Positions 7,860 to 17,310 of a DNA stretch of 64,000 nucleotides are shown here, one piece after another; within the stretch, counting starts at the first letter, position 1; the number at the start of each line of letters is the position of its first letter. Where the stretch lies: positions 124,001-188,000 of the forward strand of contig JBKBHI010000006.1 of assembly GCA_046297835.1 (NCBI GenBank). The letters run 5' to 3'. Origin of the DNA: CAMAVH01 sp046297835 (GTDB taxonomy: Bacteria > Pseudomonadota > Alphaproteobacteria > SMXQ01). A model generated the notes under the pieces. That model was not told the DNA's origin, did not search any database, and worked only from the letters and a program-made list of their open reading frames with translations. The translations under genes were made by a program, and so were the position numbers.

Positions 7860-8869
7860 GATTGAGCCTCCGGCAAGAGCCGCGCCAGCTTGGCGGCGAG
7901 CAGCAGATCGAGCGCCGTTTCGTCGTCCCAGGCGATGGCGACGTCGAGCGTCAGCGGCTTGCGTTCGGCGTCGCCGGGCCAGCGCGTCAGGTCCTTGGCG
8001 GTGGTGACGAGCTGCGCGCCATGTTCTGCGGCGAGCCGGCGGAGCGCGCCGACGTCGCGCGCATCGTAGGGATGATGGTCGGCGAAACTGCGTGTCGCGC
8101 GCAGATCGCAGCCGAGCGCGCGCAAGCTCTCGAAGAATTTTTCCGGCCGGCCGATGCCGGCGAACGCGACCAGCGGCTTGCCGGCGAGCGCTGCGGCCGA
8201 GGCGGGATCGGGAACCAGCGCCGCGCGCAGGATCGGCAGATCGGCGCGCGCCCGCGCCACCTCGGCCGCTACGCCCGCGCGGTCCTCGCCGACGAGGATC
8301 GCCGCGTCGCTGCGCGCCAAGGCGTCGGCGACGGGCTCGCGCAAGGGGCCGGCGGGAATGACGCGGCCGTTGCCGAACCCCGCGCCGCCGTCGATCACGA
8401 CGAACGTCAGGTCTTTCTCCAGCGCCGGGTTCTGCAAGCCGTCGTCGAGGATGAGCAGCGCCGCGCCGGCCGCCACGGCCGCCGCCGCGCCGGCGACGCG
8501 GTCGCGCGCGACCCAGGTCGGCAGCGCGCGCGCCAGCAGCAACGGCTCGTCGCCGACCTTCCAGGCGTCATGCACCACGGGATCGACGCGCGCCGGGCCG
8601 CGCAATTCGCCGCCGTAGCCGCGCGAGATCGCGTGCACGCGCCCGGTCAGCGCCGGGCGCGCCGCGAACTTGGCGGCGAGCGCGAGGACCACCGGCGTCT
8701 TGCCTGCGCCGCCGGCAGTGATGTTGCCGACGCAGATCACCGGCATGGCGGCGGCTTGCGGCGCGGCGAGGGCGCGGCGCAGGCGGCCGCCGAGCGCGGT
8801 GAGGCAGCCGAAGGGCGCGAGGGCGAGCGACAGCGCGCCGCCGCTCTGCCAGAAGTCAGGCGCGCGCAT
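7856..8869 (-). CDS. lpxK: Tetraacyldisaccharide 4'-kinase
   Basis: Phosphorylates the 4' position of the lipid A disaccharide at the inner membrane. 337 residues, typical length. It starts MRAPDFWQSGG, has a hydrophobic N-terminal helix, and then the P-loop NITAGGAGKTP (Ala52-Thr58). LILDDGLQNPALEKDL is the conserved LpxK block containing the DDGLQ catalytic aspartates. Its start lies 14 bp inside waaA and its stop overlaps lpxL by four bases, so expression is tightly coupled. Confidence 0.96.
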   Translation of the reverse strand: MRAPDFWQSGGALSLALAPFGCLTALGGRLRRALAAPQAAAMPVICVGNITAGGAGKTPVVLALAAKFAARPALTGRVHAISRGYGGELRGPARVDPVVHDAWKVGDEPLLLARALPTWVARDRVAGAAAAVAAGAALLILDDGLQNPALEKDLTFVVIDGGAGFGNGRVIPAGPLREPVADALARSDAAILVGEDRAGVAAEVARARADLPILRAALVPDPASAAALAGKPLVAFAGIGRPEKFFESLRALGCDLRATRSFADHHPYDARDVGALRRLAAEHGAQLVTTAKDLTRWPGDAERKPLTLDVAIAWDDETALDLLLAAKLARLLPEAQS

Positions 8870-10172
8870 GGGCGGCCTCGCCAGCCGGGTCCGCGCCCGG
8901 CATGAAAGGCGCGATCTCGGCGACGACGCGGCGCAGCACCTCGTCCTCGGTGGCGGCGACGCGCTGCGCCGACATGATGAGCCGTTCGCGCAGCGCGCTG
9001 TCGCCGAGCAGGCGCGCGACGGCCTCGGCGAGCGAGGCGGCGTCGCTCACGCGCAGCCAGGCGCCGGCGGCATCCATGTCGGCGGAGATGGTGGCGAAAT
9101 TCTCGGTGTGCGGGCCGACGACGATGGCGCAATCGAGCCGCGCCGGCTCCAGCATGTTCTGGCCGCCGCGCGGCGCGAGCGAGCCGCCGACGAAGGCGAC
9201 GGGCGCGGCGCGATAGAGCAGGCCGAGTTCGCCCAGCGTGTCGGCGAGATAGATCGCGGTGTCGGGCGCGACCGTTTCGTTCAGGCTGCGGCGCGCGGTC
9301 TTGAGCCCCTGCGCCGCCAGCGCGGCGGCGATGGCGGGGCCGCGCGGCGGATGGCGCGGCGCGAGGATGGTCAACAGATCGGGCCGCGCGGCGGCGAGCC
9401 GCTGGTGCGCTTCGGCGACGAGCGTTTCCTCGCCGTCGTGCGTGCTGGCGGCGATCCAGGCCGGGCGGCCGGCGATCATGGCGCGCAAGCTCGCGAGCGC
9501 GTCCGGCGCGGCCGGCAATGGCTCGGCGGCGTTCTTCAGATTGCCGACGACGCGGACATCCGCCGCGCCGAGGGCGCGCAGGCGCTCGGCGTCGGCCTCG
9601 CTTTGCGCCAGGCACCGGGCGAAGCCGGCGAACAGCCCCCGCGCCACGCTCGGCCAGCGCCGCCAGCCGGCGAAGCTTTTGGGCGACATGCGGGCGTTGA
9701 TCAGCACCATCGGCACGCCGCGCGCCATCGTCTCGCCGATCAGGTTGGGCCAGATTTCCGATTCGAGCCACAGCGCCGCGTCGGGTCGCCAATGGTCGAG
9801 GAAGCGCCGCACCCAGGCCATGCGGTCGACCGGCACATATTGGTGGATCGCGCGCGGCGGCAGGCGGCCCGCCAGCAATTGCGCCGAGCTGACCGTGCCG
9901 GTGGTGACGAGGATGCTGAGCGCCGGCCGTTCGGCGAGCAGCGTCTCGATCAGGCGCAGCGCCGAGAAGGCTTCGCCGATGCTGGCGGCGTGCAGCCAGA
10001 CCAGCGGGCCGGCGGGGCGCGGCTGGCCGGGCTGGCCGAAACGTTCGGCGAAGCGCGCCGGGTCTTCCTTGCCGCGCGCCAACCGGCGCTTGAGATAGAG
10101 CGTCACCGCCGGGCCGGCGAGGCAGGTCGCGCCGCGATAGAGCCCGCGCGCCAGCGGATAGAGGCCGTTCAT
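8856..10172 (-). CDS. waaA: 3-deoxy-D-manno-octulosonic acid (Kdo) transferase
   Basis: GT30 glycosyltransferase that attaches Kdo to lipid IVA. 438 residues from the ATG at 10172, which overlaps the upstream stop (ATGA); a longer in-frame reading into the preceding gene is unlikely. Seen: an N-terminal anchor (LYPLARGLYRGATCLAGP), RFGQPGQPRPAGPLVWLHAASIGE, LWLESEIWPNLI, and FVGGSLAPRGGQNMLEPA in the donor-binding domain. Whether it adds one or two Kdo residues cannot be read from the sequence. Confidence 0.96.
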   Translation of the reverse strand: MNGLYPLARGLYRGATCLAGPAVTLYLKRRLARGKEDPARFAERFGQPGQPRPAGPLVWLHAASIGEAFSALRLIETLLAERPALSILVTTGTVSSAQLLAGRLPPRAIHQYVPVDRMAWVRRFLDHWRPDAALWLESEIWPNLIGETMARGVPMVLINARMSPKSFAGWRRWPSVARGLFAGFARCLAQSEADAERLRALGAADVRVVGNLKNAAEPLPAAPDALASLRAMIAGRPAWIAASTHDGEETLVAEAHQRLAAARPDLLTILAPRHPPRGPAIAAALAAQGLKTARRSLNETVAPDTAIYLADTLGELGLLYRAAPVAFVGGSLAPRGGQNMLEPARLDCAIVVGPHTENFATISADMDAAGAWLRVSDAASLAEAVARLLGDSALRERLIMSAQRVAATEDEVLRRVVAEIAPFMPGADPAGEAAHARA

Positions 10173-10891
10173 GCCGGCATCTCCGCAGAGACGATGGGGG
10201 CGGGCACGATGGGCGCGACGCCGCACAGCCTATCGGCTTGGTCGGCGAGCGCGTTCATGCGCGCCTCCAATTCGGCGCGCAGCGTTTCGAGCTGGTCGTC
10301 GGCGATGTCGCGCGGAATATAGAGCGGCTCGCCCCAGACGAAGACGGCGCGCGCGAAGGGCAGCGCCAGGATGAAGCGGTCCCAACTGCCGAGCACCTTG
10401 CGCCGGCTGGCGGCGAACATGCACGGCAGGATCGGCGCGCCGGACAGGCGCGCGGCCTGGATCGCGCCGAGGCTGGCGCGCATGCGCGGCCCGCGCGGCC
10501 CGTCCGGCGAGATGGCGACCGAGACGCGCTCGCGCGTCAGGCTTTTCACGATGGCCATCAACGCCGCCGCGCCGCCGCGCGAACTCGAACCGGCGATATT
10601 GTCGATGCCGAATCGCGCGAGCGTGCCGGAGATCAGCCGGCCGTCGCTATGGCGCGAGATCAGCACGCGCATCGGCCGCGGGCGCGGCCAGCTATAGGGC
10701 ATCATCAGCAAGCGGCCGTGCCAGAAGGCGAGGATGAAGGGCGCATCGGCGTCCCACAGACGCTGCGGATGTTCGCCGCCGACCACGCTGAGGCGGCTTG
10801 TGGCGCGCACCAAGCGGATATAGCCGGCGATCAGCGCGCAGGCGGCGCGCTGCGCCAGCGGCTTGCGCAGAATATCCTTCAGGCGCGCCAC
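10169..10891 (-). CDS. DUF374 lysophospholipid-acyltransferase-family protein
   Basis: A 240-residue DUF374 protein that commonly sits beside waaA in alphaproteobacteria and is presumed to act in lipid A or envelope lipid acylation. Seen: FILAFWHGRLLMMPY (the position of the H-x4-D-like acyltransferase motif), SRHSDGRLISGTL and AISPDGPRGPRM. The start is GTG with a GGAGGG ribosome site. It is first gene of the four-gene overlapping LPS unit, so the promoter is likely within 10892-11008. The substrate is not established for this family. Confidence 0.88.
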   Translation of the reverse strand: MARLKDILRKPLAQRAACALIAGYIRLVRATSRLSVVGGEHPQRLWDADAPFILAFWHGRLLMMPYSWPRPRPMRVLISRHSDGRLISGTLARFGIDNIAGSSSRGGAAALMAIVKSLTRERVSVAISPDGPRGPRMRASLGAIQAARLSGAPILPCMFAASRRKVLGSWDRFILALPFARAVFVWGEPLYIPRDIADDQLETLRAELEARMNALADQADRLCGVAPIVPAPIVSAEMPA

Positions 10892-11008
10892 GGACCCTCC
10901 GGAGCGGCGAAGTTCATCAGCTTTGGCAAGGAGTTAAGCGCGGTCATGGCGGGCCGGACCATATCATATCCGGTCCGCCAGGGGCTATTGCCGCGCTTGG
11001 GCGCTCTC

Positions 11009-12355
11009 CTAACGCCCGGCGACCGTCATGCCTTCGATCCGCAGGGTCGGCGCATCGGTGCCGTAGCGGAAGGTCAGGTCGTCGGCCGCCGTCAGATGCA
11101 GGAACATTTCGCGCAAATTTCCCGCCACCGTCACCTCGCTGACCGGATAGGCGATTTCGCCGTTCTCGATCCAGAAGCCGCTGGCGCCGCGCGAATAATC
11201 GCCGGTGATCAGGTTGGTGCCCATGCCCATCAACTGGGTGACGTAGAAGCCCTGCTTGATGTCGGCGATCAGTTCTTTGGGCGGCAGCTTGCCGGCGGCG
11301 AGATAGAGGTTGGTCGGCGCCGGCGAGGGCGGCGAGCCGGTGCCGCGCGCGGCGTGGCCGGTGCTGCTCAGGCCAAGCTGGCGCGCGGTCGCGAGATCGA
11401 GGAACCAGGTCGTCAGCACGCCGTCGGCGATCACCTCGCGGCGCTGCGTCGCCAGCCCTTCGCCGTCGAACGGCTTGGAGCGGAAGCCGCGCTGGCGCAG
11501 CGGATCGTCGACGATAGTGATGCCGGCCGCGAACACGCGCTGGCCCATGCTGCCTTTGAGGAAGCTGGTGCCGCGCGCGATCGACGCGCCGTTGATCGCG
11601 CCGGCCAGGCTGCCGACGAGGCCGTTCGAGACGCGCGGATCGTAGATTACCGGCACTTGCGCGGTGGCGGCCTTGCGCGGGTTGAGCTTTTTGACCGCCT
11701 TCTCGCCGGCGCTGCGGCCGAGCGCGGCCGGATCCTTCAGGTCGCTGGCCGAGATGCCGGTGGCGAAATCGTAATCGGTCTCCATCGCCGTGCCTTCGCC
11801 GGCCAGCACCGAGACCGAAAGCGAATGGCGCGACACGCCGTAGCTGCCGGAAAAGCCGTTGGATGCCGCGAGATGGACGCGCGACAGCGACCAGCCGGCC
11901 TCCGCGCCTTCCGAATTGGTCACGCCCTTGACCGCGCGCGCCGCGTCCTCCGCCTCGGCCGTCATGCGCTCCATGTCGGCCGGCGACGGCTCGCGCGTGT
12001 CGCAAGTGTCGAGATCGGGATGGCTCTTGGAGATCTGGCCCGGCTCGGCGATGCCGCAGAACTTGTCCTCGGGCACCGCTTTTGCCATAGCGACGGCGCG
12101 CGTCACCAATTCGTCCAGCGCGGCCGGCGCGAAATCGGTCGAGGAGACGATGGCCTGGCGCTTGCCGATAAGCACGCGCAGGCCGAGGTCGCGACCCTCG
12201 GCGCGTTCCACGCCTTCGGACTTGCCGAGTCGCCGCGCCAGCGACAGCGATACGCCCTCGGCGACGAGCGCGTCGGCGGCGTCCGCCCCGGCGGCCTTGG
12301 CCTTTTTCAAGAGGTCGGCCAGCAGGCTGTCGGCGTCGAGCGGCGCGGTGGTCAT
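11009..12355 (-). CDS. pmbA: TldE/PmbA family metalloprotease subunit
   Basis: TldE partner of the TldD/TldE heterodimeric zinc protease, which trims modified peptides and unfolded substrates. 448 residues, full length. It has the family N-terminus (LLADLLKKAKAAGADAADALVAEG), GLRVLIGKRQAIVSS, and a C-terminal NLITGDYSRGASGFWIENGEIAYPV block. It lacks the HExxxH zinc motif, as expected for the non-catalytic subunit; the catalytic tldD is at 20987-22447. A weak stem (CGGACC/GGTCCG at 10955-10977) lies downstream. Confidence 0.95.
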   Translation of the reverse strand: MTTAPLDADSLLADLLKKAKAAGADAADALVAEGVSLSLARRLGKSEGVERAEGRDLGLRVLIGKRQAIVSSTDFAPAALDELVTRAVAMAKAVPEDKFCGIAEPGQISKSHPDLDTCDTREPSPADMERMTAEAEDAARAVKGVTNSEGAEAGWSLSRVHLAASNGFSGSYGVSRHSLSVSVLAGEGTAMETDYDFATGISASDLKDPAALGRSAGEKAVKKLNPRKAATAQVPVIYDPRVSNGLVGSLAGAINGASIARGTSFLKGSMGQRVFAAGITIVDDPLRQRGFRSKPFDGEGLATQRREVIADGVLTTWFLDLATARQLGLSSTGHAARGTGSPPSPAPTNLYLAAGKLPPKELIADIKQGFYVTQLMGMGTNLITGDYSRGASGFWIENGEIAYPVSEVTVAGNLREMFLHLTAADDLTFRYGTDAPTLRIEGMTVAGR

Positions 12356-12433
12356 GTCGGGCTCCGATTCGGGAAAGAGGCGAGGGGGTAGTCTAGGCCG
12401 GAACGGCCTGTAGGGGCAAAGCGGCGGCTCGGC

Positions 12434-13684
12434 TCAGAAGGGGAGCGCGCCGGTCCACCATAGCCATATGGCGGCGAGGCCCATGCTGATCAAGGCGACG
12501 GGAACGCCGCTTTTGGCGTGATCCATGAAACCGAGCCGGATTCCGACGCTGGCGGCGCGCTCGGCGACGATGATGTTGGCGAGGCTGCCGACGATCAGCA
12601 GGTTGCCGGCCAGCGTCGAGAGCAGCGCCAGGCCGTAGAGCGCGCCGTCCGGCGGCGACTGCCAGACTTGCAGCAGCAGGATCACCGCCGGCACGTTGCC
12701 GATGGTGTTGGAGAGGACCAAGGCCAGCGGCGCGAGCGTGGCGATGCGGTCGGGCAGCCAGCCGGCGCGCGCGAGATCGGCGAACAGATCCGCCGCCAAG
12801 GGCGTCGCGGCGAGCGCGCCGGTGACGACGAACAATCCGGCGAACAGTAGCAGCAGGCTGAAATCGACCGCGCCGACCAGATCGCGGCTCGCCAGCTTGC
12901 GGCTGAGCAGCAAGAGCGCGGCGATGGCGAGCGCGGAAAGCTCGCGCGGCAAATCGGTGAAGAACAGCGCCAGCAGCGCGGCGGTGGCGACGAGCGCCTT
13001 GATGAACTGCGTCTTGTCGCGCGCGAGCGGCACGGCGGCGAGATCGTCGGCACTCGCCGCCACGCCAGCGGTCAATCGCCCGCGCCATTGCCAGGCGATG
13101 ACGGCGTAGCTGACCATCATGGCGACGAGCGCCGGCACGGCGGAGTAGCCGAGGAAGGCGACGAAATCGAGCTTGCCGACCTGGCCGATCAGGATGTTTT
13201 GCGGGTTGCCGATCATCGTCGCCGCCGAGCCGGCATTGGCGGCGCAAGCCAGCGCGATGAGATAGGGCGTGGGGTTCAGGCCGCGCTTTTGCAGGCCGAT
13301 GCAAAGCAGCGGCGTCATGGCGAACACGACGATGTCGTTGGCGAGCAGCGCCGACAAGCCGCCGGCGACCATGATGACAGCGGCGAGCAGCTTTTTCGGC
13401 CCGTGAGGGCTGTCGGCGCCCATGCGCGCCACGCGGGCGGCGACGCCATCATAGAATCCCGAGGCGGCGAATTGCGCCGAGACGATCATCAGGCCGAACA
13501 GCAGCAGCAGGGTCGGCAGATCGACCGATTGCGCCGCGCCCTCCAGCGTCAGCGCGCCGGCGGCGATCAGGACGATGGCGCCGATCAGCGCGATGCCGGT
13601 GCGGTCGATGGCGAGGCCGGGCCAGCGCCCGAGCGCCATGCCGATGTAGGTGGCGATGAAAACGGCGAGGATCAGGTCGATCAT
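12434..13684 (-). CDS. SLC13/ArsB/NhaD-type anion transporter
   Basis: A 416-residue integral membrane protein with about ten to twelve hydrophobic segments and the ion-transporter superfamily repeats. ALLANDIVVFAMTPLL and AANAGSAATMIGNPQNILIG are the paired re-entrant signature loops (N-D and G-N-P-Q-N). LSNTIGNVPAVILLL and GSLANIIVAERA form the second repeat. Substrate could be a carboxylate, arsenite or Na+/H+ exchange; the sequence alone does not decide. It starts 7 bp after the ubiD stop on the same strand, so it is probably co-transcribed with ubiD. Confidence 0.85.
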   Translation of the reverse strand: MIDLILAVFIATYIGMALGRWPGLAIDRTGIALIGAIVLIAAGALTLEGAAQSVDLPTLLLLFGLMIVSAQFAASGFYDGVAARVARMGADSPHGPKKLLAAVIMVAGGLSALLANDIVVFAMTPLLCIGLQKRGLNPTPYLIALACAANAGSAATMIGNPQNILIGQVGKLDFVAFLGYSAVPALVAMMVSYAVIAWQWRGRLTAGVAASADDLAAVPLARDKTQFIKALVATAALLALFFTDLPRELSALAIAALLLLSRKLASRDLVGAVDFSLLLLFAGLFVVTGALAATPLAADLFADLARAGWLPDRIATLAPLALVLSNTIGNVPAVILLLQVWQSPPDGALYGLALLSTLAGNLLIVGSLANIIVAERAASVGIRLGFMDHAKSGVPVALISMGLAAIWLWWTGALPF

Positions 13685-13691
13685 CGCCGCA

Positions 13692-15206
13692 TCACTTCTT
13701 CCAGATCGGGCGGCCCGATCCGGGCAGACCGAGCCCCGGCCATTTTTTCGTGACGGCGTCGATGATGTCGTCCGTCATGCGGATCGGCTTGCCCCATTCG
13801 CGGGCCGTCTCGCTGCCGATCTTGTTGGTGGCGTCGAGGCCGATCTTGCCGCCGAGCTCCGGCTCGGGCGAGGCGAAGTCGAGATAGTCGATCGGCGTGT
13901 TGTCGATGATGGTGACGTCGCGCGACGGATCGAAGCGCGTCGCCAGCGCCCACATGACATCCTTCCAGTCGCGCGCGTCGATGTCCTCGTCCACCACGAT
14001 CACCATCTTGGTGTAGAGGAATTGGCGCAAGTAAGACCACACCGCCATCATCGCGCGCTTGGCGTGCCCCGGATATTGCTTGCGGATGCTGACCACGGCG
14101 ACGCGGTAGGAGCAGGCCTCCGGCGGCAGGTAGAAATCCACCACCTCGGGGAAGTGGCGCGCGAACATCGGCAGGAAAACGTCGTTGAGCGCCAGTCCGA
14201 GCACCGAAGGCTCGTCCGGCGGCCGGCCGGTGAAGGTGCTGAGATAAATCGGATCGCGCCGCATGGTGATCGCGCTCGCCGTGAACACCGGGAAGCGCTC
14301 GACCGAATTGTAATAGCCGGTGTGATCGCCATAGGGCCCTTCCGCGCCGGTCTCGGTCAGCGACACATGGCCCTCGATGACGATCTCGGCCGAGGCCGGC
14401 ACTTGCAGCGGCACCGTCTTGCAATCGACGAGCTTGACGCGCTTGCCGCGCAGCAAGCCGGCGAATTCGTATTCGGACAGGCCCTCGGGCACCGGCGTCA
14501 CGGCGGCGAGCAGCACGGCGGGATCGGCGCCCAGCGTGATCGCCACCGGCATCGGCTCGCTCTTTAGCGCCTTCCAGGCGGCGTAATGCAGCGCGCCGCC
14601 GCGCGTGTGCAGCCAGCGCATCAGCGCGGTGGTCTTGCCCGTCACCTGCATGCGGTAGATGCCGACGTTCGTGCCGCCGCGCTCATTGCCGATGTCGGGC
14701 CCGCGTGTCGTCACCAGCGGGAAGCTGATCAGCGGCGCGGGCTCGCCCGGCCAGCAGGTCTGGATCGGCAGCTTGCCGAGATCGATCTCGCCGCCCCGCA
14801 GCACGATCTCCTGGCACGGCGCGGACGACACCGTCTTGGGCTTGCGCGCCAGCGCAGTTTTCAGCATCGGCAGCAGCGCGAAGGCTTCGCGCAGGTTTTC
14901 CGGCGGCTCGGGATGGTCGAGCCAGGCGAGCATTTCGCCGAGCTTGCGCAACTCCTCGGGCTCGCGGCCCATGCCCCAGGCGACGCGCTCGACCGTGCCG
15001 AACAAGTTGGCCGCCACCGGCATCGCGTAGCGCCCGCCCGCCGCGTCGGTGACATGCTCGAACAGCGCTGCCGGCCCTTGCTCGGCGAGCAGGCGGGTCT
15101 GGATTTCGGTGATCTCGAGCGCGGCGGCGACCGGCGCGGTCACGCGGACCAAGCGTTCGCGCCGTTCCAGATGGTCGAGAAAGTCGCGCAGGGAGTCGAA
15201 GGGCAT
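13692..15206 (-). CDS. ubiD: UbiD family decarboxylase (3-octaprenyl-4-hydroxybenzoate carboxy-lyase)
   Basis: prFMN-dependent decarboxylase of ubiquinone biosynthesis. 504 residues, typical of UbiD. Seen: GGTNVGIYRMQVTGKTT (Mn2+/prFMN binding region), the conserved Glu-containing EGPYGDHTGYY motif, and IDNTPIDYLDFASPEPELGGKIGLDA near the C-terminus, which is characteristic of the ubiquinone branch. ubiA lies 1.1 kb away. The partner flavin prenyltransferase ubiX is not in the window. Confidence 0.94.
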   Translation of the reverse strand: MPFDSLRDFLDHLERRERLVRVTAPVAAALEITEIQTRLLAEQGPAALFEHVTDAAGGRYAMPVAANLFGTVERVAWGMGREPEELRKLGEMLAWLDHPEPPENLREAFALLPMLKTALARKPKTVSSAPCQEIVLRGGEIDLGKLPIQTCWPGEPAPLISFPLVTTRGPDIGNERGGTNVGIYRMQVTGKTTALMRWLHTRGGALHYAAWKALKSEPMPVAITLGADPAVLLAAVTPVPEGLSEYEFAGLLRGKRVKLVDCKTVPLQVPASAEIVIEGHVSLTETGAEGPYGDHTGYYNSVERFPVFTASAITMRRDPIYLSTFTGRPPDEPSVLGLALNDVFLPMFARHFPEVVDFYLPPEACSYRVAVVSIRKQYPGHAKRAMMAVWSYLRQFLYTKMVIVVDEDIDARDWKDVMWALATRFDPSRDVTIIDNTPIDYLDFASPEPELGGKIGLDATNKIGSETAREWGKPIRMTDDIIDAVTKKWPGLGLPGSGRPIWKK

Positions 15207-15448
15207 GGCTCAGCAATGCCACGGCGCGGGTGCGACGTCCAGCCCCGCCGCTCGCCGTTTGGGCGAAGAATGCTTGTTTCGCAAGCACTTGGCCGGCTTT
15301 TGCCGGTCCCCGGCGGTCTTCACGTTTCGGTAATGCGGGTCTGGCATGATTTATCGGCGCTGGTCCGCTTGGCCCGGCATTTGCTTTAACTTGCAACCGC
15401 GCCAAACAGACTTACATGCAGATCATGTCAGCCACCCGGAGAGAGACG

Positions 15449-15667
15449 ATGCCGCGTTATTGGGTCATCGGCGGTGAATATAAAACCACCGATTTCCGCG
15501 ACATGGCCAACGGCAACGGCCCGCAGCGCTTCGGCCCGTTCGAGACCTACGAACAGGCCAAGAGCGCCTGGCAGGCCCAATCCTGGGCCAATGTCGACAG
15601 CTGCCACCATCGCTTCACGATCGTGAAGGACGAGGCCCCGCAGAGCGGCGACAAGTCGGCCGCTTAA
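15449..15667 (+). CDS. DUF4170 domain-containing protein
   Basis: A 72-residue soluble protein, MPRYWVIGGEYKTTDF..., matching the small alphaproteobacterial DUF4170 family of unknown function. The ATG at 15449 is preceded by GGAGAGAG; an upstream in-frame ATG at 15416 has no ribosome site and adds residues not typical of the family. Aromatic-rich (YWVIGGEY, FGPFETYEQAKSAWQAQSW), it may be a small protein-interaction domain. Elsewhere these genes often lie near DUF374/waaA; here it stands 4.5 kb away. Confidence 0.8.
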   Translation: MPRYWVIGGEYKTTDFRDMANGNGPQRFGPFETYEQAKSAWQAQSWANVDSCHHRFTIVKDEAPQSGDKSAA

Positions 15668-15730
15668 GCCGCGCTTGCCGCGCCGATCAGCGCGCTGAAT
15701 AATCCTCTGACCTGTTGGGTTCCGAGGACG

Positions 15731-16336
15731 ATGCGCCTGCGCTTTTTCCATGTGATCGCCGTTTTGTGCCTGGGCGCGCTCGCGCTCGGTGCCTGCACGC
15801 CCGAATCCAAGAACGGCCTGCCCGAGGATTTCCGCGTCGCGCCCGAGTTGCGCTTCGTCGGCATCTGGCGCGGCGGGAACGAAGACGGCGGCCTGCCGGG
15901 CGCGACGCTGGCCGTCGCCGTGCGCGTCGATCCGGCCGAGCCGCTCGACCTGCTCGCCGCCATCGACGAGACCTGGCGCACCACGCGCGGCGCGCACCAG
16001 CGCGCGCTGCAAGCCCGCCTGCGCTTCTACGACATCGCCGGCCGCCGCGTCGTCGCCGTGCTGCGCGAAGACGGCGCGCCGGACGAGCGCACTTGGCGCT
16101 TCGCCGCCTACCGTTTCGGCGGCGACGACAGCCTGGTGCTGCATTTCATGGACGAGTCGCGGCTTTACACGCAGATCAACAACGGCGCGCTGCACGGCAA
16201 GATCCGGGGCGGCGAGAAGGAATTTCCCGACCTGTTGATCACCGCCGCGCCCGAGCGCATCGCGGCGCTGATCCGCACCAGCGATCCGTTCCTGCTGTTC
16301 ACGGCGCGGCTCGGGCCGCTCGCGCGAGCCAAGTGA
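15731..16336 (+). CDS. Hypothetical lipoprotein
   Basis: A 201-residue protein with a clear lipoprotein signal: basic MRLRFF, a hydrophobic core, then the lipobox LGAC with Cys at about residue 21. The mature part is a single domain with no recognised motif. CGAGGA precedes the ATG. It lies between the DUF4170 gene and the convergent ubiA. Function unknown. Confidence 0.75.
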   Translation: MRLRFFHVIAVLCLGALALGACTPESKNGLPEDFRVAPELRFVGIWRGGNEDGGLPGATLAVAVRVDPAEPLDLLAAIDETWRTTRGAHQRALQARLRFYDIAGRRVVAVLREDGAPDERTWRFAAYRFGGDDSLVLHFMDESRLYTQINNGALHGKIRGGEKEFPDLLITAAPERIAALIRTSDPFLLFTARLGPLARAK

Positions 16337-16345
16337 GCTAGCGCG

Positions 16346-17278
16346 CTAGAGCGCCTGTCCCGCGATCAGCGCCGCCAGCAACAGCCAGCCGAACCAGCGG
16401 TTGCTGCGGAATTTCGCCAGGCAATCGGCGGCGTCGTCGATATCGACCTTCGCCGCCTGCCATAGCAATTGCGCGCCGGCCACGGCCAGCAGCGCGTAGA
16501 ACGGCCAGGCGAGCCCTTCGCGCGCGCCGGCCAGCGCGGCGAGCAGGATCGTCGCGGCGTAAAAGCCGAACAGCCAAGGCCGCGTCGCCGCGCCGAATTT
16601 CAGCGCGGTGGATTTGACGCCGATCAGCGCGTCGTCGTCCTTGTCCTGATGGGCGTAGATCGTGTCGTAGCCGAGCGTCCAGCAGATGCCGGCGGTGTAG
16701 AGCAGGACGGCGCTCCAGGCCAGCGTGCCGGTCGCCGCCGCGTAGCCCATCAGCGCGCCCCAGTTGAAGGCGAGGCCGAGCACCGCCTGCGGCCAATAGG
16801 TGACGCGCTTCATCAAGGGATAAGTGAAGACCAGCGCGAGCGAGGCGACGCCGAGCGCCCAGGCGAAGGGATGCAGCGCCAGCAGCACGGCGAGGCCGAC
16901 GAGCAGTTCGCCAGCGAGAAAGATCCACGCCGCGCGCACGCTCACCGCGCCCGATGGAATCGGCCGCTGCGCCGTGCGCGCGACCTTGGCATCGAAGTCG
17001 CGGTCGAGAATGTCGTTGATGGTGCAGCCGGCGCCGCGCATCACCACCGCGCCGACGGCGAAGATGACGCCGAGCCACAGCAGGCCGTCGGCGCCGTGAT
17101 CGCCGGTCCCGGCCAACGCCAAGCCCCACCAGCAGGGAAATAGCAGCAGCCAGGTGCCGATCGGCCGGTCGAGCCGCGCCAGCCGCGCATAGGGTCGCCA
17201 GGCGCGCGGCAGCCAGCGTAGCAGGCCGGGCGCGGTGCTGTCCGGCGTCAGGGGCTGGCTGTCGGGCGAAAGGCTCAT
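16346..17278 (-). CDS. ubiA: 4-hydroxybenzoate octaprenyltransferase
   Basis: Polytopic inner-membrane prenyltransferase that joins the polyprenyl chain to 4-hydroxybenzoate in ubiquinone synthesis. 310 residues from MSLSPDSQ; an upstream in-frame ATG would add 16 residues over the divergent promoter. Two Asp-rich motifs are seen: NDILDRDFD (after GAGCTI) and DKDDDALIGVK (after YAHQ). RPIPSG follows the first. There are eight to nine hydrophobic segments. Divergent from rsmE. Confidence 0.94.
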   Translation of the reverse strand: MSLSPDSQPLTPDSTAPGLLRWLPRAWRPYARLARLDRPIGTWLLLFPCWWGLALAGTGDHGADGLLWLGVIFAVGAVVMRGAGCTINDILDRDFDAKVARTAQRPIPSGAVSVRAAWIFLAGELLVGLAVLLALHPFAWALGVASLALVFTYPLMKRVTYWPQAVLGLAFNWGALMGYAAATGTLAWSAVLLYTAGICWTLGYDTIYAHQDKDDDALIGVKSTALKFGAATRPWLFGFYAATILLAALAGAREGLAWPFYALLAVAGAQLLWQAAKVDIDDAADCLAKFRSNRWFGWLLLAALIAGQAL

Positions 17279-17310
17279 GCTATAGTGCCGGTCGGAGTCA
17301 TTGCCGCACC

